From NCBI GenBank assembly GCA_026686845.1, contig JAIVEN010000012.1:24058501-24122500 (forward strand): a stretch of DNA of 64,000 nucleotides. The letters run 5' to 3'. The stretch is from Adenanthera pavonina (taxonomy: Eukaryota > Streptophyta > Magnoliopsida > Fabales > Fabaceae). Position numbers and translations under genes: made by a program. The notes under the pieces are model-generated. The model made no database searches. It was not told the DNA's origin and saw only the letters and a list, made by a program, of their open reading frames with translations. The number at the start of each line of letters is the position of its first letter. The stretch's first letter is position 1. This document shows, piece by piece, positions 34,601 to 45,264 of this stretch.

Positions 34601-34739
34601 CCAAAATATTTTATAGAAGACATAGATTTGTGAAATAAGTTTGTTTAATTTTTTGGTTTTTTGTAAAAAAAACACATACAAAAGCAAGAATCTTACTAAC
34701 ACGCCCACTTAAGGACACAGAATCCCGCTTAGGAGCTTC

Positions 34740-35070
34740 AGCAATGCAAGTCGGGGGCGATTGAAAGAACACAGCACCACTATAAGAACTCAGTGCCAAC
34801 TTCGCAAGCCCGTCTGCCGCCATGTTCGTGACCCTGCTACACCACTCCACTCTAGCATCCCAATCCCTTGCAAGCAACATCAGAATCTCTTGTAATAGAT
34901 TCCTCTCAGGATGTTCATCTTGCACTCTCGCCTCTATCGCGTCAACCACCTCTTGGCAATCCGTCTCTACCACTAACTTCTCTAAAAATAAAAAGACTCC
35001 TCTGAAAATATGAATCAAACAAACCCTTAGTTTCTGCTGGCCAAGCTGCTACTTGATAATATTTTAGATG
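34740..35070 (-). pseudogene. RNase H-like domain fragment (plant non-LTR retroelement type)
   Basis: The minus strand reads KLVVETDCQEVVDAIE, then NLLQEILMLLARDWDARVEW and NMAADGLAKLAL. This is the pattern of the reverse-transcriptase-associated RNase H-like domain common in plant LINE-derived ORFs, with the Asp of ETDC and the late Asp of AADGLAK. A preceding AETKGL-like piece (about 35040) lies in another frame, so the domain is frameshifted as well as truncated. No reverse transcriptase is seen nearby. Confidence 0.6.
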
Positions 35071-35159
35071 AGACTTGGAGAGAAGAGTGTTGCTTTCAGA
35101 TATCGTCTTTGACTGCCTGTACAGCATGCAGAACAAACGGAGGATATAAAAATTCAAGA

Positions 35160-35554
35160 TTATGTCAATGGGGGCGATATCATTATATTATAAAGCAAAC
35201 TAGAGTCCTGTGCTCCGCATGGAAAAAAATGAATGGGAGAGATATTGCGATATTCACAGCTTATGAATAACTAGAAGAGAAGAATAGTGATTTCTAAAAT
35301 AAATATATAGATATATTGATTGATATATTGGTAAGTCAGAAGAACTTTGCTCATGAAGCTACTGCTCTAAAATAAAATCCTCCTGGCAAATTTTCATGAA
35401 CTGAAGGTTCCCTTTATTAGAATTCAGAAACATGAGGACACAATGTTAGATAACACAAAGAACTACCACACGAACGTACAAACATGGCGAAGAAAAAGTA
35501 CCTTTTTAAAATCACAAGAACCAATGTTCAAGTGTGATCTTTATTTATCTCTAT
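35160..35554. other. 3' flank of NLR pseudogene 1
   Basis: AT-rich non-coding sequence downstream of the NLR stop. Probably old 3' UTR; nothing else recognised. Confidence 0.5.
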
Positions 35555-37105
35555 CTAATGAATGCCTATGTGAGGGATGTGAGAAATTTTAGACCACTCT
35601 TGTTCTTTCTCCTCTCGGCACTGTTCCTTAAGCAATGGACAATGGCCCCAAATTTCTAATCGCAAAAGGGATTTGGGAAGACTGTCTGGCAGGCCTTGGA
35701 GATCCAATATGGGGCAATCCCAAATGCATAAAGATTCAAGAAACTTGAGGTGAAGAAGACCCTTATAATTTATTGATTTTAGGTTTGAGCAATTTTTCAG
35801 GGTGAGAGACGTAATATTAGGTGGGAGCAATGCCTCCGCTGGGAATGAATCCACATTCTCTGAATCGTCACTAAAAGCAAAGTGTCTCCGAGAAAGGAGT
35901 TTGGGCAAACCCCAGCTCATACGGGAAGCAAAGAGTTTGGGGCAACGCATGATTGCCAGATCAACAAGGCTTGAAGGCAAGCCTCCTTGGGGGAAGTGAT
36001 TCTAGCTCTGGACAATCCCACAATGTCAAAGAATGAAGAGATGGAAAGATGATATGCATGTTTTCAGGCAGTGATTTTAGATTACTCATGTTATCAAAGA
36101 ACATGGAAGTGAGCGTGAGAGTAGAAAATTCAACTCCACTTACGAAGGATGAGACAAGTTCATCACAGCTACAGGTGCAGCTGTTCAAGATAGGGGTTAT
36201 TGAGCAGAATATGATTTAGGTAGGACTCGTTGATTCTAATTCCGGACATAGAAACACATGTCAAGCTAGTTGGCACATCACATAGAAACACATGGGCTGA
36301 CGCCTTGGGAAGTGAAGCCTCAAGATTTTCGCAGTTACTAATATTTAGCACTTTTCAAAGAAGGACGAAACTGAGGCAAGGACTTTCTCAACTTGGGACA
36401 ATTCCATATTTGAAGATCTTGAAGACACGGGAAACTTTCACCTTCATAACATGCATTCCATTGTTCCCATTGTTTCAAATGTGAAAATGTTAAACATTCA
36501 AGGCATCTAATGGAGCACCTGATGAACTATCCCCAAAGAATTCAGGTCCAATCACTCCTATTCCCATAAACCTGTAGATAATGAGTTGTTTCAGAGAGGG
36601 TAGCTGCCCAAGGGTTGGCAGACAAAAACAGTAGTTACTTCCACTCAGCTGAAGAGACACTAATTTGGAAATCTAGTTCCATTGTAGAAATTAATAGTGC
36701 GCCTTTTTAAATTCTCGCTAGGTTGAAAGACTCCAGTATGCACCTTTCACTCTGAGTCTTCATCATTTTTACACCATTCTAACATTAATTCTTACAAATA
36801 CTTTTTTCCCTTTCATATTGGCCTCCTTGGTATCCATAGGATCAATGACATTGTCTAGTATCAGAATAGATATTGTGCCTCTTAGATGGCTTAACTTCCC
36901 CAGCTCCATCATATCAGATCCTCTGTGCTTTCCCACAACAAAACAACCAAGTGTTTGAAGATGTTTTAGCTTTCCCATATACTCAGGCATCTTTTGTATG
37001 CTGGTTCCACACAAATCAAGATGACGTATATTGATGAGTCTGTGCAAATCCGAACGCAACTCAGTAAAGGGACAATAATTAACTAATTTCAATGTTTGCA
37101 AATTA

Positions 37106-37813
37106 CTCCCTCTGGTTCAAATTATAGGACATTTTATATGACAAGTTTTTGGTCCAAAATATAGGATGTTAGATATTTTTTTTCCATTTTATCCTTGTCT
37201 TTAATTCTTCTCTATAAGATGGGAGTAAGGCCAATGATGTTATATGGTAGTGAATGTTGGGCTTTAAAAGGGCAACAAGAGCATAAGATAGGAGTAGTAG
37301 AAATGAAAATGTTGAGATGAATATGTTGTTATATAGGAATGAATAAGATACGAAATGACTATATACAAGGAAAAATCGGAATAGCACCTATTAAGGAGAA
37401 AATGATGAAAAATCGTTTAGCGTGGTTTGAGTATGTATAAAGAAAAGGATAAGAGGAGTCAGTAAGGAAAGTTTATCAAATGGCTTGGAGCCCTATTAAA
37501 AGGTGTAGAGGAAGATAAAAAATGACACTAAGAGAAGTTATAAAGCGTGATTTCTTAATAAATGATTTATCTGAAGAGATGATATTTGATAGAGTCCATA
37601 TGCATCGTATAATCTATGTAGTCGACCTCACTTAGTGAGATAAGACTAATATTGTTGTTGTACTTCTCATTTATAACTTTACAATAATAATAAAATGGGG
37701 TATTTAATAAGGGTAACATAGGAAATATTAATCTTTTTGCATTGATTTCAGATAAAAAAATGATTTTCTTAATATGTTGATATAAAATATCTTATAATTT
37801 GAATCAGAGAGAC
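37106..37813. mobile_element. Stowaway/mariner-like element inside NLR pseudogene 1
   Basis: The terminal inverted repeats agree at 29 of 34 positions (CTCCCTCTGGTTCAAATTAT at the left; GTCTCTCTGATTCAAATTAT read inward from the right). They are flanked by TA dinucleotides (37104-37105 and 37814-37815), the Stowaway target duplication. Removing the element and one TA restores the NLR reading frame as Leu-Ile-Asn-Leu across the junction. The interior carries a LINE fragment. Confidence 0.88.
37200..37661 (+). mobile_element. 3' end of an RTE-type LINE
   Basis: The plus strand reads GVRPMMLYGSECWALKGQQE followed, with stops, by the Arg/Trp-rich tail typical of plant RTE-like reverse transcriptases (NRLAWF, near 37420; SPIKRCRGR, near 37500). 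It ends in a short TTG repeat (TATTGTTGTTGT near 37650), the usual 3' end of this LINE type. It is 5'-truncated, as most LINE copies are, and lies wholly inside the Stowaway-like element. Confidence 0.75.
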
Positions 37814-38782
37814 TAATCAGCAAACATATTGAATTAGGCAACTCTTTAATTGAAGTGAAAGAAACATCAAGACAACATACATGCTTTAAATTGCCAATAT
37901 CATCTACAAGCTCGTTGACATTCTTGTATCCAAATAAAGATAACACTTGCAAGTACTTGAGACGACCAAGTCTAGAAAAGAGATTACCCATCACATCACA
38001 TCTGATAGAGTTATTGAACTTAAATGGCAGGAAGCTGTGTAAACAGTTACAATTGAATATACAATTAAAGTTTATAAATTTGAGATAATATGTGCTCAAG
38101 TATGAAAAATAGCGAGTCTTCACTGGAATATTTCGCACATAATTGATTTCCAGCAGAAAACAAAATTCTCCCATCACTGATTTTGCTAAATTATTCAAAA
38201 GGTCATGCATAATGAAGTATCAACCATTTCTGCTCTTGATGGTTCAAAAAATGATCTTGACTCTAGATCATTGAAGAATTTGTTGCCCACTTCTTCAATG
38301 CTTTGATCTTTATAACAAGAGTGCACTAAACCTTCTGCCATCCACAACTAAATTAAGAGATCCTTGTCTATCTCATAATCTTTTGGACAGATAGAACAAA
38401 AGGAAAAATAACGCTTAATATTTGAAGGTTGGTAATGGTAACTCAATCTTAGAGCTGGAATTATGTTGTTGTCATCCTCTGATAAATGCCATATATCACT
38501 CTCCAATATGTTAACCCATTCCTGATGAGATCCTTCTCTATGCAACATGCTACCTAAAGTTTTTAATTACAGCTAAAGGCAATCCTCCACACTTCTTAAC
38601 AATTTTTCTACCAACTGATATGAGATTTGAATCTATGCCACCAACTTGGTCATTAAATGCATGTTTTGCAAATAACTTCCAAGAATCCTCTTCTACTAGT
38701 GGCTTCAAATGATGTATATGTGTAGAATGCATAGCTGATGCCACGTTTTATTGTGAGTTGTTACAAGAATTTTACTTCCTAA

Positions 38783-38925
38783 CATGGACGGATCCACCCC
38801 CACTTGCGCCCCCCCCCCCCCACCCTTCAATCTTTCCTTTAAAATTTTTTATAATGTCATTTGTGAAAAAATGCTGAAATAGTTTGTAGCCCCCCCACCT
38901 ATTAAGTTCTAGATCCGTCTCTGCA
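38783..38925. mobile_element. Small hAT-like MITE in the NB-ARC region of NLR1
   Basis: About 143 bp with short inverted ends (CATGGACGGATCC and, inward from the right, TGCAGAGACGGATC). Flanking 8-bp candidate target duplications share a TTCCTA core (CTTCCTAA, GTTCCTAG). The conserved NLR sequence jumps from the codons for 'GALG' straight to 'SKILVTT' when it is removed. It includes a 13-C run (38809-38821) and a second shorter C-run. Confidence 0.7.
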
Positions 38926-39866
38926 GTTCCTAGAGCTCCATAGTTAAAGGGAGCTTGCAAGAGCTCCCAACTTGTACGATTCTCATTCCAGACATCACCG
39001 AGGACAATGAAAAATTTCTTCCCCATCAATCTCTCCCTTAATTGAAGTTGATGCAGATTCAAGTCATCAGACTCTTTTGTGGAATAAGCAAGTGCTTCAA
39101 GAATTGCTTTTGTAACTTGAACAACATTGAATTCTTCCGAAATACACACCCAAGCTTTAAGTTGAAATTGATCCTCCATCCTTTTGTCATTGTACAGCAG
39201 CTGCGCAAGGGTGGTCTTAACCACACCACCCATACCCACGATAGTAATTACTTGCACAGGTGGCTGGCTACCACTCATGTTGTTTGATAATAGAATCTGA
39301 AATATTTCCTCTTTATTAACATCTCTACCATACATGATAGATTCATCAATTAAAGATGTTGGCAGTTTATATGACAGTTTTCTACCTAAACCTATATCAA
39401 TGCCAGCACCAAATCCTTCTTTCAATCCCAGTGCCTCCTTTTGCTTTACTAGAAATTCTAGGTTTTCAAGCACTTCTATGATCCTTGATTGAACTTCTTT
39501 GTCAAATGGAATGACAAAAGTGGTAAACAAGTTCCGTACCCTACTTGTGGTAGCTTGGTATTCAGATTCCAGCTTTTTTCGTGATGCCTCAGTTGCAATC
39601 TCATCAAGCAAGTCCTCAGCCATAAAGACAGCATCTTTAAGCTCATCAAACCACTGCTTCACATTGGGGGTTTCCATACTGCCTTTGCTCTGCATCTTCA
39701 AGAACTTGGTTGAGGGATATAAGGATGATGTGAAACTTTTTCATTTCAGCAAGCCCTCCTTGATTTTTCTGCCGCGGAAGAAGTCAAGTACATCGCGAGA
39801 AGCCAATCTCTGAAAAGCCACCTGAAGGGTTGCAGAGAGGAATGCTCCACGCACTAAATCTGCCAT

Positions 39867-41174
39867 GATTTCCTGTATGTAAGCCGGAGAATTTCGGCTG
39901 CAACGAAGAAGTAAGGCCGGTTAAGAAGCTCGAGAGAATTTAAGTAAGATGGAAGTGGAACTCGTTATGGGCAGATGAGAGATTTACGCGGGTTTTTCTG
40001 CAGTATCTTTGAAATTATGTGCCCAAGAATGGATTTGTCAGTCCGGCCCCCAGGCCCCAACCCAATCCACAGACCACAAAATTCTTCTTTGCACGGGCAC
40101 TGGAAGTCATTATAGCAAAACGAAAGTAGTGACCTTTCAAATGCGTTTTGCTTCTTTCTCCTCCCATTCCTTTGGAGTAACATGGGTGGGCATGATTTGG
40201 TAGTTTACTAGTAACTCGAAACTGGTAGAGTAGGGGTGCCAAGCCCGGTCTCGTAGGGGTTGGGCTCATAGTCTGAACCTGTGTGAGGTTTGATCTAGCT
40301 AAGTCTATAGGTCTGGGTTAGATTAGTTTAACTTAGTACCTATTTCATTTGTTTTTTTATAAAAATATTTTTAGAATAATCACAGTTTATAAAAATGAAG
40401 TTTGGATAAAAGTAAAGAAGTTTACTAAAAAACTATTTGGATGAAAAAGAAAAAAATGATGGTTAGAAAGTACAGTTTGATTTGTAAAAATGCAAACCAA
40501 ATACTCTCTTAGAGTGGATTGAGGTCCGATTTTTATTGTAGTCCACAGACTAAATTAATTTTTTTTTTATTTTTATGTTAAAATTATATATTTTTTATTT
40601 TAAAAATGTATATAATTTGCTCATAAATAAAAGGATATCCTATATTTAGAGCCAAATTAAAATTTTATAAAAAAATTTTCTATTTGCTTTTATTTTAAAA
40701 ATTATGTGTTCAAATAAATTAAAAAATTTTAAAATAAATTATAGTAGAGTGAAATTTTTATTTTAAAAATATTTATATATTCATTTAAAAACAATAACAA
40801 ATTATAAGAGTAATGTAAGGTGTTGTAATTAAGTGCTTTCCCACAGGAAAAGTGTCGGGTACTTTCCTTTTAAATTTAATTTTTCCATGTTACGTTATTT
40901 GTGTATCAATGTACAGTTGGTGTTATTCTCATAATATTTAGTTTAATTTATGTGTGAAAAATGAATTCAGTATATGTTCTCTACTGAAAATTAGGTTTGA
41001 AGAAAAACCACTTCTGATTTTTCACGAGAGAAAGCTCTGAATCACAATCCGGCCGGTAGGTACGTACGAGGGTTTATCTATATGCTCCAGTGCAATGTAT
41101 CATATATATATATATATATATCTTGAAAAAAAAACCAATGTATGCATCCCTATCTGAATCACACTTTTGACAAT
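39867..41174. other. Upstream region of NLR1 and AT-rich intergenic DNA
   Basis: The first 100 bp (minus sense) resemble the leader of NLR2, including a CTTCGTTGCAG word that could be a UTR splice acceptor. The rest is AT-rich with no gene. A (TA)n run lies at 41102-41121. Confidence 0.5.
41102..41121. repeat. (TA)n microsatellite
   Basis: About ten TA units in intergenic DNA, just left of the large solo LTR. Confidence 0.9.
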
Positions 41175-41929
41175 GTTACTGTCACACCCGGAAATGCTAC
41201 GCGAATGGCGCGGGAATGAAAGAAAAAGAGAAATCAGCCCTCTTGACAGATGCCGGTTTCGGAGGGAGTCGAAAACCGAAACAAAAAAACAAAAAAAGGG
41301 ATAAGGATGGTCTGCGAATTAGAGTTAGGTTCGGGAGTACGATTGTGAGTGGGAAAGGTGTTAAGCACTCCCACAACACCCGTTCCTAGGAACGGTTAAC
41401 TTAGGTTGATCATGCAATTTTTATGGTTTTTTACAAATTTATTTTAGTTGCCCTTTTACTACTCACATGTAAAAATAAATATAAAAATAAGATAAATGTA
41501 AAAATGAAAATAAAGAATAAAATGAAAATATGAAGAGTTTGGGAAAAATAAAATAAGAGGAAAATGCTATTTATTTACAAGAGTGGACTTGACCTAGAAT
41601 GAGAGTTTGAGGCTTATATACCCTGCGATAGGGATCAAAGTTGACATAGTTTGAATTAGAAAATATTTTTTGAAAAGAGAGGTTTATAGAAAATAATTTA
41701 TCTTTCCACAAAAAAAAATAATTTTTAGAATTGGTCGGTATGTTTTAATTTGTAAAAGACATATTAATTTCCATTATTTACTCTTTTTCATATTTTTTTT
41801 ATTCTACAAAATCAATTCCTAAAAAGAAAGAATATGTGTTTTTTTCAATTATGTGTGATTTTAAACATTTTATTTTGATTCGAAAAGAAAATATTTGAAA
41901 ATAATTTTATTTTCATAAAACAAAATCAA

Positions 41930-42926
41930 TTGGCTCATGTGTTGACTTTATCACTCACATTTACCCATTGATACCTAAGTGTCCACGGTAGTGTTACTCG
42001 AGACAAAAAGGCACAAAAAATTCGAAAGAAAACAAATAAATTTTTTTTTTCTTTGTACAAATATTTATTATTTTTTATTATAAAAATCATTTTGACACCT
42101 ATTTTAAAAAGAAATTAATAAATGTGATCATTATTAATGCTTTGAAAATAATAATCAGCATATGTGGTTACTTCATCACTCATAAGTTACTGATTTGTAT
42201 TTAAAATATCCACGGTATTACCACTCGAGGTGGATAAAGATAAAAACTTGAATGAAAATGAAAATAATAATAATTTTTGTTTCACTCATTTTATTATCGT
42301 TATTTTATTATTTACCTTATTTTTATGAAAGGCAAGAAAAGGAAATAGAAATTGGAGGAAAGTACATAATTTTGATATCAATTAGAAATAGATAAGATCA
42401 CTAAGAAGGGAGCGTCTGGAAATAACCAACATATGTGGCGATTTTATCGCTCACAAATTGCTGATTAATACTTAAACCTTCACGGTGTTTCCACTCGTGG
42501 TAAATAATTAGAGTAAGTAGAGACTTGGTGGGGCATGAATAATCCTTGTCCAAATTATCTTTATCTCTTTATTTCAAATTATACAATGAAAAGTGTTTTT
42601 AGGAAATAAGCATATATAATTTTTTTTTATTTTTATTAGTTGCACCATAAAAAAAGGACTTGGAAGAAGGATTTAAGGTAAAATTAATATATTCAAGATA
42701 TATTATTTATCTATTTATTTATATTACCCCTTATTTGTAAATTATTTGAAAATGAGAAAATAAATAATTAAAAATCATTCTCAAAACTTGGAGGGGATTA
42801 AGGTAACACTTTTATCTATATTTTTATTTTCGGAAGTTGATTTCCTAATGAAATCCAAACAGTATATATGGTGATTTAGTCACTCACAACTTACTGATTA
42901 GTGTCCAAAATATTACTACTCAAAGC
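41930..42926. repeat. Four spaced ~80-bp repeat units in the solo LTR
   Basis: Units at about 41930-42004, 42152-42234, 42421-42506 and 42853-42926 share the order: CATATGTGG-like word, TATCACTCACA, TACTGATTA-like word, CCACGGT, CCACTCG. Spacing is about 220-430 bp and the DNA between units is not conserved. They look like duplicated regulatory modules or eroded tandem repeats. Confidence 0.8.
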
Positions 42927-43869
42927 ATAAAATTAAAAGAATATTTGTAACGGAAATTTTTATTCATTTAAATTATTTATTATTTATTTTACATATATAT
43001 ATTATTTTTTTTTTAACAAATCAATTCACTATTCAATTAAACTCCCCTGACAATCAACATCATGAAAGAGGAGCAACGAAAACAAAGATGCAAAGCAATC
43101 TTGATACTCCACTCTAGGTTAAATATCTAGTACAAATAATATCCATTTCCCAGCCAAATCAACTCCAAAATAAAGCACAAAACTATAACTCCATTTTTTG
43201 AAGAAAGAAGTCTAAGATTTACCCGAAATGCATATATAGTGAAAGCAAGCAGTTATTCTACCCTATCTAATTCTAATGTCAACAAAAGGGGAAGGCAACA
43301 CTGTCTACAAAGAAGATATAATCAAACAAAGAAGAATGAAATGGAACTAAAAGGAGTTTCAGACTCATCCACAGATCTGCAGCAGCTTATCAATACAAAT
43401 TAACTCGTTAACCATTTCAACTAATCAATGACAAAGCGTTTAAGGGGGCTCTAGTGATAATCGGCAGCTTGGATTCAATATGGCCTCGACCTAGAACTCC
43501 TCTACATGATTTGCCAAATATGATCTAATACCAAACATAAGCTAAAACACTAGGTCTAGCTATACGAAACAGGCCTCTCTTTGCTGCTTTCTTTTACACA
43601 ATGTCACTAGAGTCTGAGTAACTGGAAAGGTAATATAGCAATCATAACATCCTATAGTCCAGAATAAGATTAGCCACTCAAGAGAACAGTTCGAGGAAAC
43701 AGCATTCTAATTACATGCCAAAACAGAATACCCCAGTATTGAACAAACCCACCATAGCAAATTTAATCAACAGATTTCTAAATGAAAGGAAAAATGCGCA
43801 AGAATTTCAACTTAGTGCTCAAATTTCATGACATAAATTACCAATAATGATCCCTACAGAATCCTGCAC

Positions 43870-44930
43870 TCAGATTCTGAAGCCCCGGCCTCTTTCTCCA
43901 CCGCGAATCCTTCCTCTGTTTCCTTTCTCAGCTTCTCCTCGGATTTTCTTCACCTCCCTCTCTCTTCCTCTTCCTTTGTTTTTCAGACTCTCCACTCTCG
44001 GACTGCAGAAATCTCCAGAAAAAGCCCCCTGCTTCCTCTGTGTCTCACGTGGTGCTAGCACACGCCTCTGTCATTGTGCTCGGCCTCTCACCCGTGGATC
44101 CCTCTGTTCTTTTTTCTCTCCCTTGCCCCCGCGGTCCCCTCTGTGATTCCACATAGCCTTCTTCGATCTCCTTTTTTTTCTCTCCTTTCTCTAGGACTCC
44201 AGACCTCTCCTACTTTTATAGCACTTCGCGAGTCAAAGAAAAAGCCACCCTTGAGCGTGTGGTCCTTCCTTTTCAGCCCTGCTTTCATGTGTCAATGTCC
44301 ATGCTCCCCTGTTCCAGCCGACTTCGCCTTACCCTGCTTCTTTCACGTGTGCCTCTGTCTTTTCCCTTTGCGTGTTCAATCTCCTTCTGGTCCTCCCGGC
44401 TTTTTTACCTTGTCCGCGGCCTGCCTTTTTCTCGGCTCCCTTTGCTTTCACCCATGCTTTTGCTCGGCTTTTTCTGGCCTCTCTGAGCATGCTCAGTCCC
44501 TTACCTTGCTTTTCTTTCCTCTTGCTCCCTCTGATTTCTTCTCTCCTTTTCGCAAGTGCCTGAGCTGCCTTTGGTTTCCTTTGGTGGTTCAGGCTCCCTC
44601 GGTCCTCTGCCCGCGGTCCTCTGCTCCTCCTCGGTCCCCCACCTTCTTTCCTCGGCCATGGCTGCTCTCTGGTCCGAGGCCCCTCTGCTTTTTTTTCCTT
44701 CGGCCAAGCTCCCTTTGATTTTCTCTCCCTGGCCTCCTCCATCTCTCCTGCTCCCTCAGTTTTCTCGAGCCCTAAAGGCTCCCTCTGTACCGAGCCCTAA
44801 AGGGCTCCCTCTGCCTTCGGGGTGGAATGCCCCCCTCTGGACTGGTTCAAGAGCCCTCCACTGGGCTCGTGACCTTTTGGGCTGAAATGATTTCAGCCCA
44901 ACAGGGTCCCCCCCTTTTTTTAGCCCAAAC
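43870..44930. repeat. GC- and pyrimidine-rich block of the solo LTR
   Basis: About 1 kb of plus-strand CT-rich sequence (CCTCTCC, TTCCTCT, CCTTTTCC words) in otherwise AT-rich DNA. Long open frames on both strands (for example 44074-44718) have low-complexity composition and no family resemblance, so I read them as a by-product of composition. Confidence 0.6.
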
Positions 44931-44936
44931 TCTTTG

Positions 44937-45035
44937 TTTTTTTTTATATTTCGGACTCTGGGCCGAATTTTGGCCCAAAAGTCTCTTTTTTTTTAATATT
45001 TCAGATTTTGGACAGAATCTTGGCCCAAAATAATT
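44937..45035. repeat. Two-copy tandem repeat near the LTR right end
   Basis: A poly-T stretch followed by ATATTTC-GGACT/GATTTTGG-...-TTGGCCCAAAA occurs twice in succession (about 44937-44985 and 44987-45035). TTTATCTATTTATTTA repeats follow at 45070-45115. Confidence 0.7.
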
Positions 45036-45163
45036 TTAATTTTTAAATTTTTTTTGGCTTTGGTTAATTTATTTTTTTATCTATTTATTTATTTTTTTAT
45101 CTATTTATTTATTTTTTTTCTTTTTCTTTTTTTTTACATTTTCTATTATTTATTTATTCATTA

Positions 45164-45171
<8 letters not shown>

Positions 45172-45200
<29 letters not shown>

Positions 45201-45211
45201 TATTATTATTA
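45172..45211. repeat. (TTA)n microsatellite
   Basis: Around a dozen TTA units just inside the right end of the solo LTR. Confidence 0.9.
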
Positions 45212-45264
45212 TGTTTATATATATTTTTAAAATTACCCGGACAAAATATGGTGTTCACAGTTAC

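Larger units (their letters stand above)
35555..39866 (-). pseudogene. NLR pseudogene 1 (CC-NB-ARC-LRR)
   Basis: It derives from an RPP13-like CNL immune receptor. Reading down the minus strand, the start MADLVRGAFLSATLQ is at 39866. The Rx-type coiled coil has two compensating frameshifts near 39750-39690. NB-ARC begins with VITIVGMGGVVKTT, in which the P-loop Gly before Lys is Val. Kinase-2 reads VLGDVW instead of LDDVW. A small MITE (38783-38925) splits the region just before the RNBS-B position. GLPLA is followed by a frameshift near 38550, and a TAG at about 38348 sits before LWMAEGL. The LRR region is cut by a transposon at 37106-37813 and is degenerate between 36770 and 36190. The C-terminus, ending SKISHIPHIGIH at 35555, is well preserved. 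Confidence 0.88.
41180..45259. mobile_element. Large solo LTR, possibly Ogre/Tat-type Gypsy
   Basis: It begins TGTCACACCCGG and ends GGTGTTCACA, flanked by perfect 5-bp duplications GTTAC (41175-41179 and 45260-45264). The two ends are not repeats of each other, and no gag or pol is found inside. A single 4.1-kb LTR left by recombination is therefore the simplest reading. The great length and the TGTCACACCC start recall Ogre-like elements (inference). Inside are four spaced repeat units (41930-42926), a GC/pyrimidine-rich block (43870-44930) and TTA microsatellites near the right end. Confidence 0.7.

Noticed and set aside
41930..42926. Spaced repeats considered as a CRISPR-like array
   Set aside because: Units are about 80 bp, diverged, only four, with unequal spacers, in plant nuclear DNA inside an LTR.
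44074..44718. A 214-codon plus-strand open frame and an overlapping 137-codon minus-strand frame
   Set aside because: Composition is low-complexity (Ser/Pro/Phe/Leu on one strand, Arg/Lys/Glu on the other), they lie inside the solo LTR, and no domain is recognisable.
41180..45259. Reading this as a complete LTR element with two short LTRs
   Set aside because: The left and right ends share no direct repeat and no primer-binding site or polypurine tract flanks an interior.
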